From NCBI GenBank assembly GCA_037133915.1, contig JBAXND010000003.1, positions 62,001 to 126,000 of the forward strand: a stretch of 64,000 nucleotides of DNA, read 5' to 3'. Of the stretch, positions 8,722 to 17,726 are shown in pieces. Positions within the stretch are counted from its first letter, which is position 1, and each line of letters begins with the position of its first letter. The notes beneath the pieces are model-generated. The model was given only the letters and a program-made list of their open reading frames with translations. It was not told the DNA's origin and made no database searches. A program made the translations under genes and the position numbers. The DNA is from Bacteroidota bacterium. Lineage in GTDB: Bacteria > Bacteroidota > Bacteroidia > Bacteroidales > CAIWKO01.

Positions 8722-9996
8722 ATGGTACTTAAAGAAAATAACGCTTATATGGATATGGAGCTGCTTCGCTTCACTACAGCCGGCAGTGTTGATGATGGTA
8801 AAAGCACCCTCATCGGTCGCTTGCTGTACGATAGCAAATCCATTTTTGAAGATCAGATAGAAGCACTTAAACTGGCAAGTGAACTTAGAGGCGAAGACCA
8901 TGTAAATCTTGCCCTGCTTACCGACGGACTCCGTGCCGAACGCGAACAGGGTATTACTATTGATGTGGCGTACCGCTACTTTGCAACACCCAAACGAAAA
9001 TTTATTATTGCCGATACCCCCGGGCATATTCAATACACCCGCAATATGGTTACCGGCGCATCAACTGCCAACCTCGCGATTATCCTGATAGATGCTCGTA
9101 AAGGGGTTATTGAACAGACAAAAAGACATGCCTTTCTGGCTTCTTTATTGAAGATACCGCATTTGGTCGTGTGTATTAATAAAATGGATCTGGTTGATTA
9201 TGATGAAAAAATTTACAATCAGATAAAAAAAGACTTCGTGAATTTTTCATCAAAATTTGAAATACACGATATCCGCTTCATTCCCATTAGTGCATTGCTG
9301 GGCGACAATGTGGTGGATGCTTCGGCAAACATGCCATGGTTCCGTGAAAGTCCTTTGCTTCACCTGCTCGAAAATATTCATATTGCAAGCGACGAAAACC
9401 TTGTCGACTGCCGCTTTCCGGTACAGTGCGTCATCCGTCCCAACGACGATGAATATCACGACTATCGCGGGTATGCAGGTCGAGTTGCAGGAGGCATTTT
9501 TAAGCCGGGCGATAAAGTTATGGTGCTGCCATCCGGTCTTATTACCCGTATCAAATCAATTGATTCCTACGACGGTCCGGTACAGGAAGCATTTTCTCCG
9601 ATGTCTGTTACCATACTTCTTGAAGATGAACTTGATATTAGCCGTGGCGACATGATTGTCCGTGAAAACAATTGCCCGACGGTTGGTCAGGATTTCGATA
9701 TTATGTTATGCTGGATGAATGATAAAAAGCTCGTTCCAAACGGAAAATATGCCATCAGACATACAACCCGCGACGGACGCTGTGTTATTAAAGACGTTCG
9801 CTATAAGGTGGATATCAATACGCTGCATCGGATGGAAGATGACAAAAGTATCGGTTTGAACGAAATTGCCCGCGTGGCAATTCGTACAACGGTTCCCCTC
9901 TTTTTCGACAGTTATAAAAATAACCGTATTACCGGAAGCGTTATTTTGGTGGATGAAGGCACCAATGAAACCGTTGGCGCCGGAATGATTATTTAA
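8722..9996 (+). CDS. cysN: Sulfate adenylyltransferase subunit 1 (GTPase)
   Basis: 424 residues. GTP hydrolysis by CysN drives APS formation by CysD. Elongation-factor-like G motifs are clear: GSVDDGKST (21-29), the switch region EREQGITIDVAYRYF, DTPGH, and NKMD, followed by beta-barrel domains II and III. There is no fused APS kinase domain; that activity is encoded separately by cysC two genes upstream. Met10 (MDMELLRF) is an alternative start closer to the usual CysN N-terminus. It is the last gene of the operon; a 178 nt gap with a new promoter follows. Confidence 0.96.
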   Translation: MVLKENNAYMDMELLRFTTAGSVDDGKSTLIGRLLYDSKSIFEDQIEALKLASELRGEDHVNLALLTDGLRAEREQGITIDVAYRYFATPKRKFIIADTPGHIQYTRNMVTGASTANLAIILIDARKGVIEQTKRHAFLASLLKIPHLVVCINKMDLVDYDEKIYNQIKKDFVNFSSKFEIHDIRFIPISALLGDNVVDASANMPWFRESPLLHLLENIHIASDENLVDCRFPVQCVIRPNDDEYHDYRGYAGRVAGGIFKPGDKVMVLPSGLITRIKSIDSYDGPVQEAFSPMSVTILLEDELDISRGDMIVRENNCPTVGQDFDIMLCWMNDKKLVPNGKYAIRHTTRDGRCVIKDVRYKVDINTLHRMEDDKSIGLNEIARVAIRTTVPLFFDSYKNNRITGSVILVDEGTNETVGAGMII

Positions 9997-10087
9997 AATT
10001 GCCGAAGATTTCTCTTTGTTTCTATGTATTCATAACTGAATATTTATTAAAAAGAGACTTACCTTTTTGATATAAAAAGTATTAAGT

Positions 10088-10118
10088 TTTGTTAAACAAT
10101 AATTATTTGTTATTTTTG
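10088..10118 (+). promoter_or_regulatory. Bacteroidota-type promoter (-33/-7)
   Basis: TTTG (10088-10091), a 19 nt spacer, then TATTTTTG (10111-10118), a full match to the TTTG-N19-TAnnTTTG consensus. It lies about 56 nt upstream of the lipoprotein start at 10175 and is the best-formed promoter in the window. Confidence 0.7.
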
Positions 10119-10174
10119 TCCGAATTTTAACAAATACAAATGAATAGTCTAATTTGCCCAATAATTAAAAAGTC

Positions 10175-10933
10175 ATGAGAAAGATTGCGTTCATCTTTGC
10201 GGCTATAGCCTCGGTATTACTTTTTACACGCTGTGCATCAACCGATACAGCTACGTCAGATAATGTAAACCAGTCGGAAATACATCAATCATATACCGTA
10301 GTATATGATGCCAACGATAAAGAATTATCAGCTACAGCTACTTTTCGATTTGGCGGTCCGACAGGAACCACATTATCACTTGCAAAACCAAGTATTGTTT
10401 CGTTTAACGGCGAGGCAATGTCGGTCGAAAACAGTGTTTTTACAGGAACGTATTACAAAATGGCAAAACAAACAGGTTTTGTAAATTCCTGCACTTTTGT
10501 TTTTATTGATACACAAAAGAAAGAGTATATCAACACCGCTCCTCTGATGGCAGCCGAAATCAGCGAATATCCGACCAATACCGATAAAGCTACCGGTTTT
10601 ACCATTAACTGGGACGATCCGCTTCGACCGGGCGAAACGGTTACCTTTAATATTGAAGACGGAAAAAGCAATACTGCCAGCGTTTCTGTTAATACACAGG
10701 GTGCAACCCGTCTTTCCGTGAAACCTGAGGATTTGAAGGAAATAGAAACCGGACCATGCAGAGTTTGGCTAGTCAGGGTAAGCGAACTTGCTCTTAAACA
10801 AGCTACACATCTTGAAGGCGAGTTAAGTGTGAAGTATGTTTCCGAAAAACGCTGGATCAACATCAGTGGTACACTGGCCGCAATTAAAAAATCCGGGAAA
10901 ACACGGAAATATAGTGGTCGGATGAAAGAATAA
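10175..10933 (+). CDS. Lipoprotein of unknown function
   Basis: 252 residues with a signal peptide and lipobox (FTRC, Cys20; Arg before Cys is less common). The mature part is beta-rich, with extended strands and Thr/Ser-rich segments such as TTLSLAKPSIVSFNGE. I do not recognise a domain. The pattern of a lipid anchor and an Ig-like or beta-sandwich body suggests a surface or periplasmic binding role, which is only inference. A strong promoter at 10088-10118 drives it, and the next gene has its own -7 box. Confidence 0.7.
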   Translation: MRKIAFIFAAIASVLLFTRCASTDTATSDNVNQSEIHQSYTVVYDANDKELSATATFRFGGPTGTTLSLAKPSIVSFNGEAMSVENSVFTGTYYKMAKQTGFVNSCTFVFIDTQKKEYINTAPLMAAEISEYPTNTDKATGFTINWDDPLRPGETVTFNIEDGKSNTASVSVNTQGATRLSVKPEDLKEIETGPCRVWLVRVSELALKQATHLEGELSVKYVSEKRWINISGTLAAIKKSGKTRKYSGRMKE

Positions 10934-10951
10934 CCAATAAGGAATATATTG

Positions 10952-10959
10952 TATATTTG
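10952..10959 (+). promoter_or_regulatory. -7 box upstream of the metalloprotease/propeller gene
   Basis: TATATTTG matches TAnnTTTG and ends 15 nt before the ATG at 10975. No good -33 element is visible at the expected distance. It overlaps the TTG at 10957, which argues against that codon being the start. Confidence 0.45.
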
Positions 10960-10974
10960 CGGGCTTCTGAACCT

Positions 10975-13851
10975 ATGATGAAACCCGATTCGACTCACAT
11001 ACGCATCATCTTTTTCATTCTGCTGTCACTGGCAGGTTCAGTGGTTTGCTCCAGCCAGTTCTACGACCTTGGGCAGGATCCGGCATCCCTGAAATGGAAA
11101 CAGATTAAAACAACACATTTCAATGTCATTTATCCTTCAAAAATGGAGAAAAATGGGCAGGAAATGGCCAACCTGCTTGAGTTTTATTATACACCGGTTT
11201 CACTCAGTCTGAACCAAAAGCCACGCCGCATCTCAGTTGTGCTGCATAATCAGTCTGTTATTTCTAACGCATCCGTGCCCTGGGCACCGAAGCGTATTGA
11301 ATTCTATACGTGTCCCGACCAGGAATCGTATCCACAGCCATGGCTCGACCAGCTCGCATTGCATGAGTTAAGGCATGTTGTACAGGTTGATAAAATAAAT
11401 CACGGGTTTTCGCGCGGTTTGTATTATGTTTTTGGCGAACAGGCAACCGCCGCCATTATCGGCGCATTTGTTCCTTTTTGGTTTCTTGAAGGCGATGCCG
11501 TTGTAACAGAAACGCTGCTTAGCCAAGCAGGAAGAGGCCGGGTGCCCTCATTTTCAATGGAACTAAGAGCACAGTTGCTTGAGAAAGGAAGGTTCTCGTA
11601 TGATAAAGCAGTATACGGGTCTTTCAGGGATTACACACCCGACCATTACATACTGGGATATAATATGGTTGGTAGTGTCCGCAAAAAATACGGAGCGGCA
11701 GTCTGGGACAGGGCGCTTACCACCGTGAGCAGGTATCCGTTTATCATTACGCCCTTCAATCATGGACTGCGAAAATCGACCGGCAAAGGAAAAGTTAAAC
11801 TCTATAAGGAATGCATGCACACTCTCGACAGCCTGTGGCGCATTCAGGATAAGGAGCTTAGTCTTACACCTTTTAAAAAGATATCCGGGAATAGAAAAAA
11901 ACGCTATACAAGTTATCGTAATGCATCGTACATCAACGACAGTCTTTATCTTACTGTCCGCTCGGGTATTGATGACGTGAGGAGGTTTGTAATAATTGAC
12001 AGTAAAGGAAAGGAGAAGAAACTCTTTACTCCGGGCGATATGTTTAAAACCACTTGTTCGTATTCCCGGGGAATGTGCAGCTGGTCTGAAAATATGGCGG
12101 ATACACGTTGGGAAAACAGAAGCTATTCCGTGATAAAAACGCTCAGATTGAAGCCTCGTAAAGTAGATAAAATTACTCACCGTTCGAGATTATTTTCGCC
12201 GGCACTCAGCAAAGACGGAACCCGTATTGCTGCCATTGAGGTGACTGTCGACAACGAAGCTTCACTTGTAATCATGAATGCGAAAACTGGGGAAGTAACT
12301 GAGAAAATTCCGGCACCCGGAAATGATTTTCTGGCAACACCATCCTGGTCTGACAATGATAAAAATATTGTTCTTATAGGTCTTGAAGATAAAGGGAAAT
12401 ACCTTGCCCTTGCCAAACCCGGCGATTTTCTTATCGTTCCTGTTTCCAAGCCGGGGTTTAATGAAATTTCTAAGCCTGTGATGCATGGCAACTGGATTTA
12501 TTTTGTTGCTGCCTGGTCGGGCATTGATAATATTTTTGCCTGCGATACTCTTACAGGTAAATTATTTCAGGTCACCAGTTCGCGCTTTGGTGTTGCTGAC
12601 CCCTGCATCTCAGCCGGTGGGAATAAACTGCTCTATTCCGATTATTCTGCCGACGGTTATGATATTGTTGAAATTGATTTGACCCCTGATACTTGGCTGC
12701 CTTTTAATAAGGTTAAAAACACCTCCGTTGACCTTGCAAATGACCTCATTGGGCAGGAAGCTCCCTTAACCGTGCATGACCGCATTGCATCCACAATTTA
12801 CCCTTCGGATTATTACGGAAAAATTCTGCACATGATAAACTTTCACAGTTGGGGGCCTATTAGTGTTGATGCTTACAATAACAGAATTCGTCCGGGCATT
12901 TCTGTGATGTCGCAGAATAAGCTGAGTACATTTTTTACAACACTGGGATATGATTATGACTTCTTTAAAACGTCAGGCAAATTCTATGCGGATATCAGTT
13001 TACGGTGTTGGTATCCAATCTTTGACCTGCATGGCGAACACGTGTATCGCAATCTGGTATCGCACGATAGTCTAGGCAATGAAACATACCTTCTTTCTAA
13101 TGAAACCAGTTTGCAGGGGAGTATTCGAGTACCGCTCAATCTGTCATCAGGCAGGTATGTGCGCTTTTTACAGCCTCAGGTGAGCACAACGCTTTACACA
13201 ATCAAGCAAAATGCTAAAGATGATTACTATGATGTTAATGGCTTTTTTCACACTATAGATGCACGGCTGCTGGCATATAATCTTCTAAGGGCCTCACAAA
13301 AAGATATACAGCCGCGCTTCGGACAGATGATAGAGCTGAACTACAAACATACACCCTTTGGCGGCGTTGATCTGGGCGAGATATTTGCTATTGAAGGAAT
13401 TGTATATTTCCCCGGTTTTTTCAGGCATCATAGCATATTTTCTTATCTGGCTTATCAGAACAACAACAGACGCACTTATAAATATGGCGATATAATCAGA
13501 TATCCGCGAGGCTATCAGGATCAGTATATTGACGTTATTTACACCGTCACTGCAAACTACTCCCTTCCCGTTTTGTATCCTGATTTTCATGTGGGTTCGC
13601 TGGTTTATCTTAAACGCATTTCGGCTAATTTATTTTTTGATTATGGTGTGGGAACTCAGAATACCAATACCAATTACTACAGATCAACAGGCGCGGAAAT
13701 AATCGGCGATATGCATCTGTTGCGTTTTGTTGCACCCATTAGTCTGGGGCTGCGTGCAACTTACCTTCCGGGAAGCAGGGAGCTTATTCCTGAGTTTTTG
13801 TATAGTGTGAATTTGAATCAATCGGGAACAGGAAAAGGGCAGCGTTTCTGA
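10975..13851 (+). CDS. Exported protein: HExxH metalloprotease-like domain, TolB-like propeller, probable outer-membrane barrel
   Basis: About 958 residues with a signal peptide (FFILLSLAGSVVCSS). Near residues 130-134 is HELRH, an HExxH zinc motif, followed about 38 residues later by FWFLEGDA, whose Glu (about 172) is a plausible third ligand as in gluzincins. The middle region (about 310-570) has repeated beta-propeller-type strands (FSPALSKDGTRIAA, TPSWSDNDKNIV) resembling TolB/WD40-like repeats. The last 350 residues are rich in alternating aromatic strands (FFDYGVGT, PISLGLRATYLPG), consistent with a surface-anchoring beta-barrel. I know of no assigned function; Bacteroidota carry uncharacterised proteins of this shape. 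ATG 10975 or 10978 is preferred over TTG 10957, which lies in the -7 box. Confidence 0.75.
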   Translation: MMKPDSTHIRIIFFILLSLAGSVVCSSQFYDLGQDPASLKWKQIKTTHFNVIYPSKMEKNGQEMANLLEFYYTPVSLSLNQKPRRISVVLHNQSVISNASVPWAPKRIEFYTCPDQESYPQPWLDQLALHELRHVVQVDKINHGFSRGLYYVFGEQATAAIIGAFVPFWFLEGDAVVTETLLSQAGRGRVPSFSMELRAQLLEKGRFSYDKAVYGSFRDYTPDHYILGYNMVGSVRKKYGAAVWDRALTTVSRYPFIITPFNHGLRKSTGKGKVKLYKECMHTLDSLWRIQDKELSLTPFKKISGNRKKRYTSYRNASYINDSLYLTVRSGIDDVRRFVIIDSKGKEKKLFTPGDMFKTTCSYSRGMCSWSENMADTRWENRSYSVIKTLRLKPRKVDKITHRSRLFSPALSKDGTRIAAIEVTVDNEASLVIMNAKTGEVTEKIPAPGNDFLATPSWSDNDKNIVLIGLEDKGKYLALAKPGDFLIVPVSKPGFNEISKPVMHGNWIYFVAAWSGIDNIFACDTLTGKLFQVTSSRFGVADPCISAGGNKLLYSDYSADGYDIVEIDLTPDTWLPFNKVKNTSVDLANDLIGQEAPLTVHDRIASTIYPSDYYGKILHMINFHSWGPISVDAYNNRIRPGISVMSQNKLSTFFTTLGYDYDFFKTSGKFYADISLRCWYPIFDLHGEHVYRNLVSHDSLGNETYLLSNETSLQGSIRVPLNLSSGRYVRFLQPQVSTTLYTIKQNAKDDYYDVNGFFHTIDARLLAYNLLRASQKDIQPRFGQMIELNYKHTPFGGVDLGEIFAIEGIVYFPGFFRHHSIFSYLAYQNNNRRTYKYGDIIRYPRGYQDQYIDVIYTVTANYSLPVLYPDFHVGSLVYLKRISANLFFDYGVGTQNTNTNYYRSTGAEIIGDMHLLRFVAPISLGLRATYLPGSRELIPEFLYSVNLNQSGTGKGQRF

Positions 13852-13860
13852 TGCCTGACA

Positions 13861-13892
13861 TTTCATTTTTTTAGGCTAATTAATTATATTTG
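13861..13892 (+). promoter_or_regulatory. Bacteroidota-type promoter for the 212-residue exported protein
   Basis: TATATTTG (13885-13892) is a full -7 match; TTTC at 13861-13864, 20 nt upstream, is a one-mismatch -33 element. The leader to the ATG at 13987 would be about 85 nt. Confidence 0.5.
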
Positions 13893-13986
13893 TATAACGA
13901 AGTTACAATCACAAGCTGAAATCAACCAAGCTTAAACCGGACCGGGACATAAAAAAATAATCGTTAATATTACTGATTGACCTGCA

Positions 13987-14625
13987 ATGACACGACTGAC
14001 TACCATATCATGTATCCTGTTTTTCTTTACAGGAATTTTGCAGGCTCAAAACGACAGCATTGAACGAGTCCCTTACAGCAAGGATTTTGTGTTCCATGAT
14101 GGGATTTATCTCAACTTTACGGAGTTTAAAAACAATAATCCGGGTATCAGGCATTATGAACTTATTAATGACGATGCTTACGGAGAGCCCGGTCGGGTTA
14201 TTTTAAGATACAGCTGTATTGATACTGCAGGTGCTGCGCGAAACTGTATAGTGAAAGATTGCTTTGGATATTGTAACAAAAATGTAATTCATATTTCTCA
14301 GGGCTTTTACGGGTATTATTACAGGGTTTTTATTTTGGGCGCATTAACGCATTATGTTGCCTTTTCGGGAATGAATCAGGCACCGCAAATGTTTGCCACA
14401 CAGCCCGTGGCCTATGTCGGTACATCCAATGATTATCGCGAATATATCCTGAATTTTGAAAGTGGAGAGACCTTCATTTTCAACTATAAGAATTTTTCAT
14501 CATTCCTTAAAACACATGATGCCGGGCTTTACGAACGATTGAAGAATTCTAAGAAAAAACGCAAGATGATTTATTTTTATTTGCTGGAATATAATAAGAC
14601 ACACATCATTTCATTCCCCGAATAA
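13987..14625 (+). CDS. Exported protein of unknown function
   Basis: 212 residues with a signal peptide (about 1-20, ending LQAQ). The mature part contains a tyrosine-rich middle (GFYGYYYRVF, with a hydrophobic stretch FILGALTHYVAFSGMN) and a basic C-terminus (RLKNSKKKRKMIYFYLLEYN). Cysteines at RYSC and RNCIVKDCFGYC could form disulfides. I do not recognise the family. It has its own promoter and is convergent with cysH: its stop abuts the cysH stop, leaving no room for a terminator between them. Confidence 0.7.
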   Translation: MTRLTTISCILFFFTGILQAQNDSIERVPYSKDFVFHDGIYLNFTEFKNNNPGIRHYELINDDAYGEPGRVILRYSCIDTAGAARNCIVKDCFGYCNKNVIHISQGFYGYYYRVFILGALTHYVAFSGMNQAPQMFATQPVAYVGTSNDYREYILNFESGETFIFNYKNFSSFLKTHDAGLYERLKNSKKKRKMIYFYLLEYNKTHIISFPE

Positions 14626-15354
14626 TCAAGCGGGATGGCTGTCTTCACTTTTTCTGAACTCATGCAAACCGCATTCTTTTTTATCGGCATCTTCCCACCA
14701 CCAGCGACCGGAGCGGAGGTCGTCGCCGGGTTTTACAGCGCGCGTGCACGGTTGGCAGCCAATACTTCTAAAACCATTGTCGTGAAGCGGGTTGTAAGGA
14801 ATGTTGTTTTTACGGATATACTCCCACACCTGTTCTTCAGTCCATGAAATCAGGGGGTTTATTTTTACTAAACCAAATTCTTCATCCCATTCCACAATGT
14901 TCATGTGGGCGCGTGTAACCGATTGTTCGCGGCGCAATCCGCTTATCCATGCATCCATACCCACCAGTGCACGACGTACCTGCACTACCTTGCGGATATT
15001 ACAGCAAAGTTTTCTGTTCTCAACGCTCTCATAAAACAGATTCACGCCCTTTTCATTCACCATTTTTTCTACGGCTGCAGCTTCCGGAAATAGGACATCT
15101 ATTCTAACATTGAAACGTTCGCGGGTATTTCCTATCAGGCTCAGGGTGGTGTTAAACAGACGACCCGTATCCAGTGTGAAAATGTGGGTTGCCGGATTTA
15201 TTGCGGCTATCATGGCTGTCAGTACCTGGTCTTCGGCACCCATGCTGCTTGCAAAGCAAATCTTACCGTTGAATTGTTTGATTACACATTCGAGAACTTC
15301 TTCGGCTGAAGCGTCACGAAGCTGCTCGTTCAGTTGGTTAATCCGTTCTTTCAT
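14626..15354 (-). CDS. cysH: Assimilatory APS/PAPS reductase, 4Fe-4S type
   Basis: 242 residues. The enzyme reduces activated sulfate (APS or PAPS) to sulfite using thioredoxin. It has the CysH-family core (FASSMGAEDQVL, FTLDTGRLF, GLRREQS, WTEEQVWEYI) and the redox ECGLH motif (Cys228). It also carries both cysteine pairs that bind a 4Fe-4S cluster: Cys117-Cys118 and Cys200-x2-Cys203. The pairs are absent from the E. coli PAPS reductase and mark the APS-reducing (or dual APS/PAPS) branch. It lies 4.6 kb from cysCDN on the other strand and 9 nt downstream of an MBL-fold hydrolase, with which it is probably co-transcribed. Confidence 0.93.
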   Translation of the reverse strand: MKERINQLNEQLRDASAEEVLECVIKQFNGKICFASSMGAEDQVLTAMIAAINPATHIFTLDTGRLFNTTLSLIGNTRERFNVRIDVLFPEAAAVEKMVNEKGVNLFYESVENRKLCCNIRKVVQVRRALVGMDAWISGLRREQSVTRAHMNIVEWDEEFGLVKINPLISWTEEQVWEYIRKNNIPYNPLHDNGFRSIGCQPCTRAVKPGDDLRSGRWWWEDADKKECGLHEFRKSEDSHPA

Positions 15355-15363
15355 ATGCTCCTT

Positions 15364-16215
15364 TTACGACGATTGAATCAATTGTTCTACAGTACCGGTG
15401 TTTTTCATCCTTACGCCTTTTATTGTCTGTTCCAGTGAGCAGGCTTCGTTCAGATAATCGTGCTCGAAAAACAAAATGTAATTTTCGTTCACTGCTTCGT
15501 CCAGAAATCTTTTTTTCTCTTCCATACTGAGCAAGGGTCTGGTGTCATACGATGCAACGTAAGGCAGGGGTACATTGGCCGGTGTGGGTATAAAATCAGC
15601 CATAAATACGACTTTGCGGTTCTTATATGCTATCACCGGAATTATTTGCCCTTCGGTGTGACCGTTATATATTTTCAAAAATATCTCGGCAGTAAGTAGA
15701 CCTTCCTGCTCAATAAAATTGAGTTTTCCACTTTCGTGCATCGGCAGCAGATTTTCTTTTAAATAGCTCGCACCTTCACGCGGATTGGGCTTCAAAGCCC
15801 ATTCCCATTGTGCGCGGCTGCACCAGTAGGCTGCTTTTTTAAACGTCAACTCAAAGCCTGTCCGGTCTTCATTATATTGAACACCACCGCCGCAATGGTC
15901 GTAATGCAGGTGTGTAAGCAAAACGTCCGTAACATCGTCATAGGAATATCCTGCTTCGGCGAATGACGTTTTTAGTGAACGATTTCCGAATAAATATAAA
16001 TGTTCGCGGAACTTGCCGTCCTGCTTGTCGCCTATGCCATTATCGATGAGGATAACGCGCTCGCCGGTATCCACCAGCAAGCATCGGAGCGCAATAGGAA
16101 GCATGTTGTTCTCATCAGCAGTATAATACTTTGACCAGATTGATTTAGGCACTACACCAAAGCATGCCCCACCGTCAAGTTTGAAATCTTCGGCAAATAT
16201 TGGAATCAACTTCAT
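15364..16215 (-). CDS. MBL-fold metallo-hydrolase (lactonase-like)
   Basis: 283 residues. The metallo-beta-lactamase signature is THLHYDHCGG (His102, His104, Asp106, His107), with later ligands in YNGHTEGQ, FMADFIP and FFEHDYL, so a two-metal site looks complete. The pattern (ILIDNGIG, HCGGG, GHTEGQ) resembles the quorum-quenching lactonase/N-acyl-homoserine-lactonase-like subgroup, but substrates of these proteins vary and cannot be read from sequence. It precedes cysH by 9 nt on the same strand. A thioester or sulfur-linked substrate is conceivable from the context, but this is inference only. A -7 box lies at 16238-16245. Confidence 0.85.
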   Translation of the reverse strand: MKLIPIFAEDFKLDGGACFGVVPKSIWSKYYTADENNMLPIALRCLLVDTGERVILIDNGIGDKQDGKFREHLYLFGNRSLKTSFAEAGYSYDDVTDVLLTHLHYDHCGGGVQYNEDRTGFELTFKKAAYWCSRAQWEWALKPNPREGASYLKENLLPMHESGKLNFIEQEGLLTAEIFLKIYNGHTEGQIIPVIAYKNRKVVFMADFIPTPANVPLPYVASYDTRPLLSMEEKKRFLDEAVNENYILFFEHDYLNEACSLEQTIKGVRMKNTGTVEQLIQSS

Positions 16216-16237
16216 TTTTTAGTTTTTGAACGTACTG

Positions 16238-16245
16238 CAAAGATA
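16238..16245 (-). promoter_or_regulatory. -7 box for the MBL hydrolase-cysH pair
   Basis: On the minus strand TATCTTTG matches TAnnTTTG, 22 nt before the ATG at 16215. No clear -33 element was seen. Confidence 0.45.
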
Positions 16246-16340
16246 ACGTAAAGCTGTTAGAATAGGTTTGTTGGGTGGCATGATAAAACTCATTCATAAT
16301 ACCGCTGCCCATTTTTTACTCCCCCAAATAAACAAACAAT

Positions 16341-16348
16341 TATCTTTG
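16341..16348 (+). promoter_or_regulatory. -7 box for mpl
   Basis: TATCTTTG matches TAnnTTTG and ends 16 nt before the ATG at 16365; a T-rich run (16312-16317) lies slightly far upstream for a -33 element. Confidence 0.45.
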
Positions 16349-16364
16349 TTAAAAATGACGAAGT

Positions 16365-17726
16365 ATGAATGTACACTTCATTGCTATTGGCGGCGCAGTT
16401 ATGCACAACATGGCTATTGCATTGCATCTTAAAGGATATACAGTAAGCGGCTCGGATGATGAGATATTTGAACCTGCAAAAAGCAATCTCGCCCGCCATG
16501 GTTTGCTGCCAGACGAAACCGGTTGGCTGCCTGAGAAGATTAATTCATCACTCGATGCTGTTATTCTTGGCATGCATGCACGGGGCGATAATCCCGAATT
16601 ACTCCATGCAAAAGAACTGGGCTTAAAGATTTATTCTTTTCCTGAATACGTTTTTGAACAATCAAAAAATAAAAAGCGGGTTGTTATCGGTGGAAGCCAC
16701 GGAAAGACCAGCATTACTGCCATGATTATGCATGTGCTGCATCATTACGGTTTGGATTTCGACTATCTGGTTGGCTCACAACTCAAGGGTTTTGAAACCA
16801 TGGTACGCATTACGGAAGCGGCACCGGTTATGGTTGTTGAAGGCGACGAATATCTTACATCGCCGCTCGACCTGCGTCCCAAATTTCATCTGTATCATCC
16901 GCATACGGCCTTGCTGAGCGGTATTGCATGGGATCATATTAACGTGTTTCCGACATTTGATAATTATCTTGATCAATTTAGGATATTCATTAATTTAATC
17001 GAAGCCGGAGGTAAGCTTATTTATTGCAAAGAAGATGAGCATCTCTGTAAACTGGTAAAGGAAATCAGGAATGATATCACGCTGTTACCTTACGGAATGC
17101 CTGTTCATTCCATAGAAAATGGTATTACTACGGTTGTTTCTGAAGGCAATAATTACACGCTCGAGATATTCGGCAATCACAATCTGATGAATCTTGAAGG
17201 GGCCCGCCTTATTTGCAATGACCTGGGTATTTCTGACCACAATTATTTTGCGGCAATTTCTACTTTTTCCGGGGCAGCAAAACGGCTTGAATTAATTGCG
17301 AAAAATGAAACGTGCAATGTATACAAAGACTTTGCGCATTCGCCCTCAAAACTCAAAGCTACGGTAGAAGCCGTGAAATCGCAATTCCCGAATAGGATAC
17401 TTGTCGGCTGCATGGAGCTTCATACATTCAGCAGCCTGAACAAAGAATTTCTTTCGCAGTATTACGGCGCCATGGATGCTTGCGATATTGCCATCGTGTA
17501 TTTCAACAAACACACCATTGAACATAAAAAACTTCCGCCCGTAAGTGAGCAGGAGGTGACGGATGCTTTTGGAAAGGCAGGAATGATAGTACTTACCGAT
17601 TCTGCTGCCCTTGTACAAAAGCTGAAATCAATGTCTTATCCCGACACCAATCTATTGATGATGAGCAGCGGAAATTTCGACGGTATTAATCTGGTTGAGC
17701 TATCGCAATACCTGCTGAAAGCTTAA
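16365..17726 (+). CDS. mpl: Mpl-type UDP-MurNAc:L-Ala-gamma-D-Glu-meso-DAP ligase
   Basis: 453 residues. Mpl reattaches murein tripeptide to UDP-MurNAc during cell-wall recycling. It is a Mur ligase: N-terminal Rossmann domain beginning HFIAIGGAVMHNMA (Mpl-like, in place of MurC's GIGGIGMSG), ATP loop GGSHGKTS (109-116), the VVEGDEYLTSPLD segment typical of Mpl, AWDHINVFPTFDNY, and a C-terminal domain with FAHSPSKLKATVEA. MurC is the main alternative, but the EGDEY motif and N-terminus favour Mpl. It has its own -7 box; its stop codon overlaps that of the convergent SKYDA-repeat gene by a few bases. Confidence 0.88.
   Translation: MNVHFIAIGGAVMHNMAIALHLKGYTVSGSDDEIFEPAKSNLARHGLLPDETGWLPEKINSSLDAVILGMHARGDNPELLHAKELGLKIYSFPEYVFEQSKNKKRVVIGGSHGKTSITAMIMHVLHHYGLDFDYLVGSQLKGFETMVRITEAAPVMVVEGDEYLTSPLDLRPKFHLYHPHTALLSGIAWDHINVFPTFDNYLDQFRIFINLIEAGGKLIYCKEDEHLCKLVKEIRNDITLLPYGMPVHSIENGITTVVSEGNNYTLEIFGNHNLMNLEGARLICNDLGISDHNYFAAISTFSGAAKRLELIAKNETCNVYKDFAHSPSKLKATVEAVKSQFPNRILVGCMELHTFSSLNKEFLSQYYGAMDACDIAIVYFNKHTIEHKKLPPVSEQEVTDAFGKAGMIVLTDSAALVQKLKSMSYPDTNLLMMSSGNFDGINLVELSQYLLKA

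Noticed and set aside
11563..12180. 205-residue antisense frame in the metalloprotease/propeller gene
   Set aside because: Shadow of a long coding frame; no recognisable domain or promoter.
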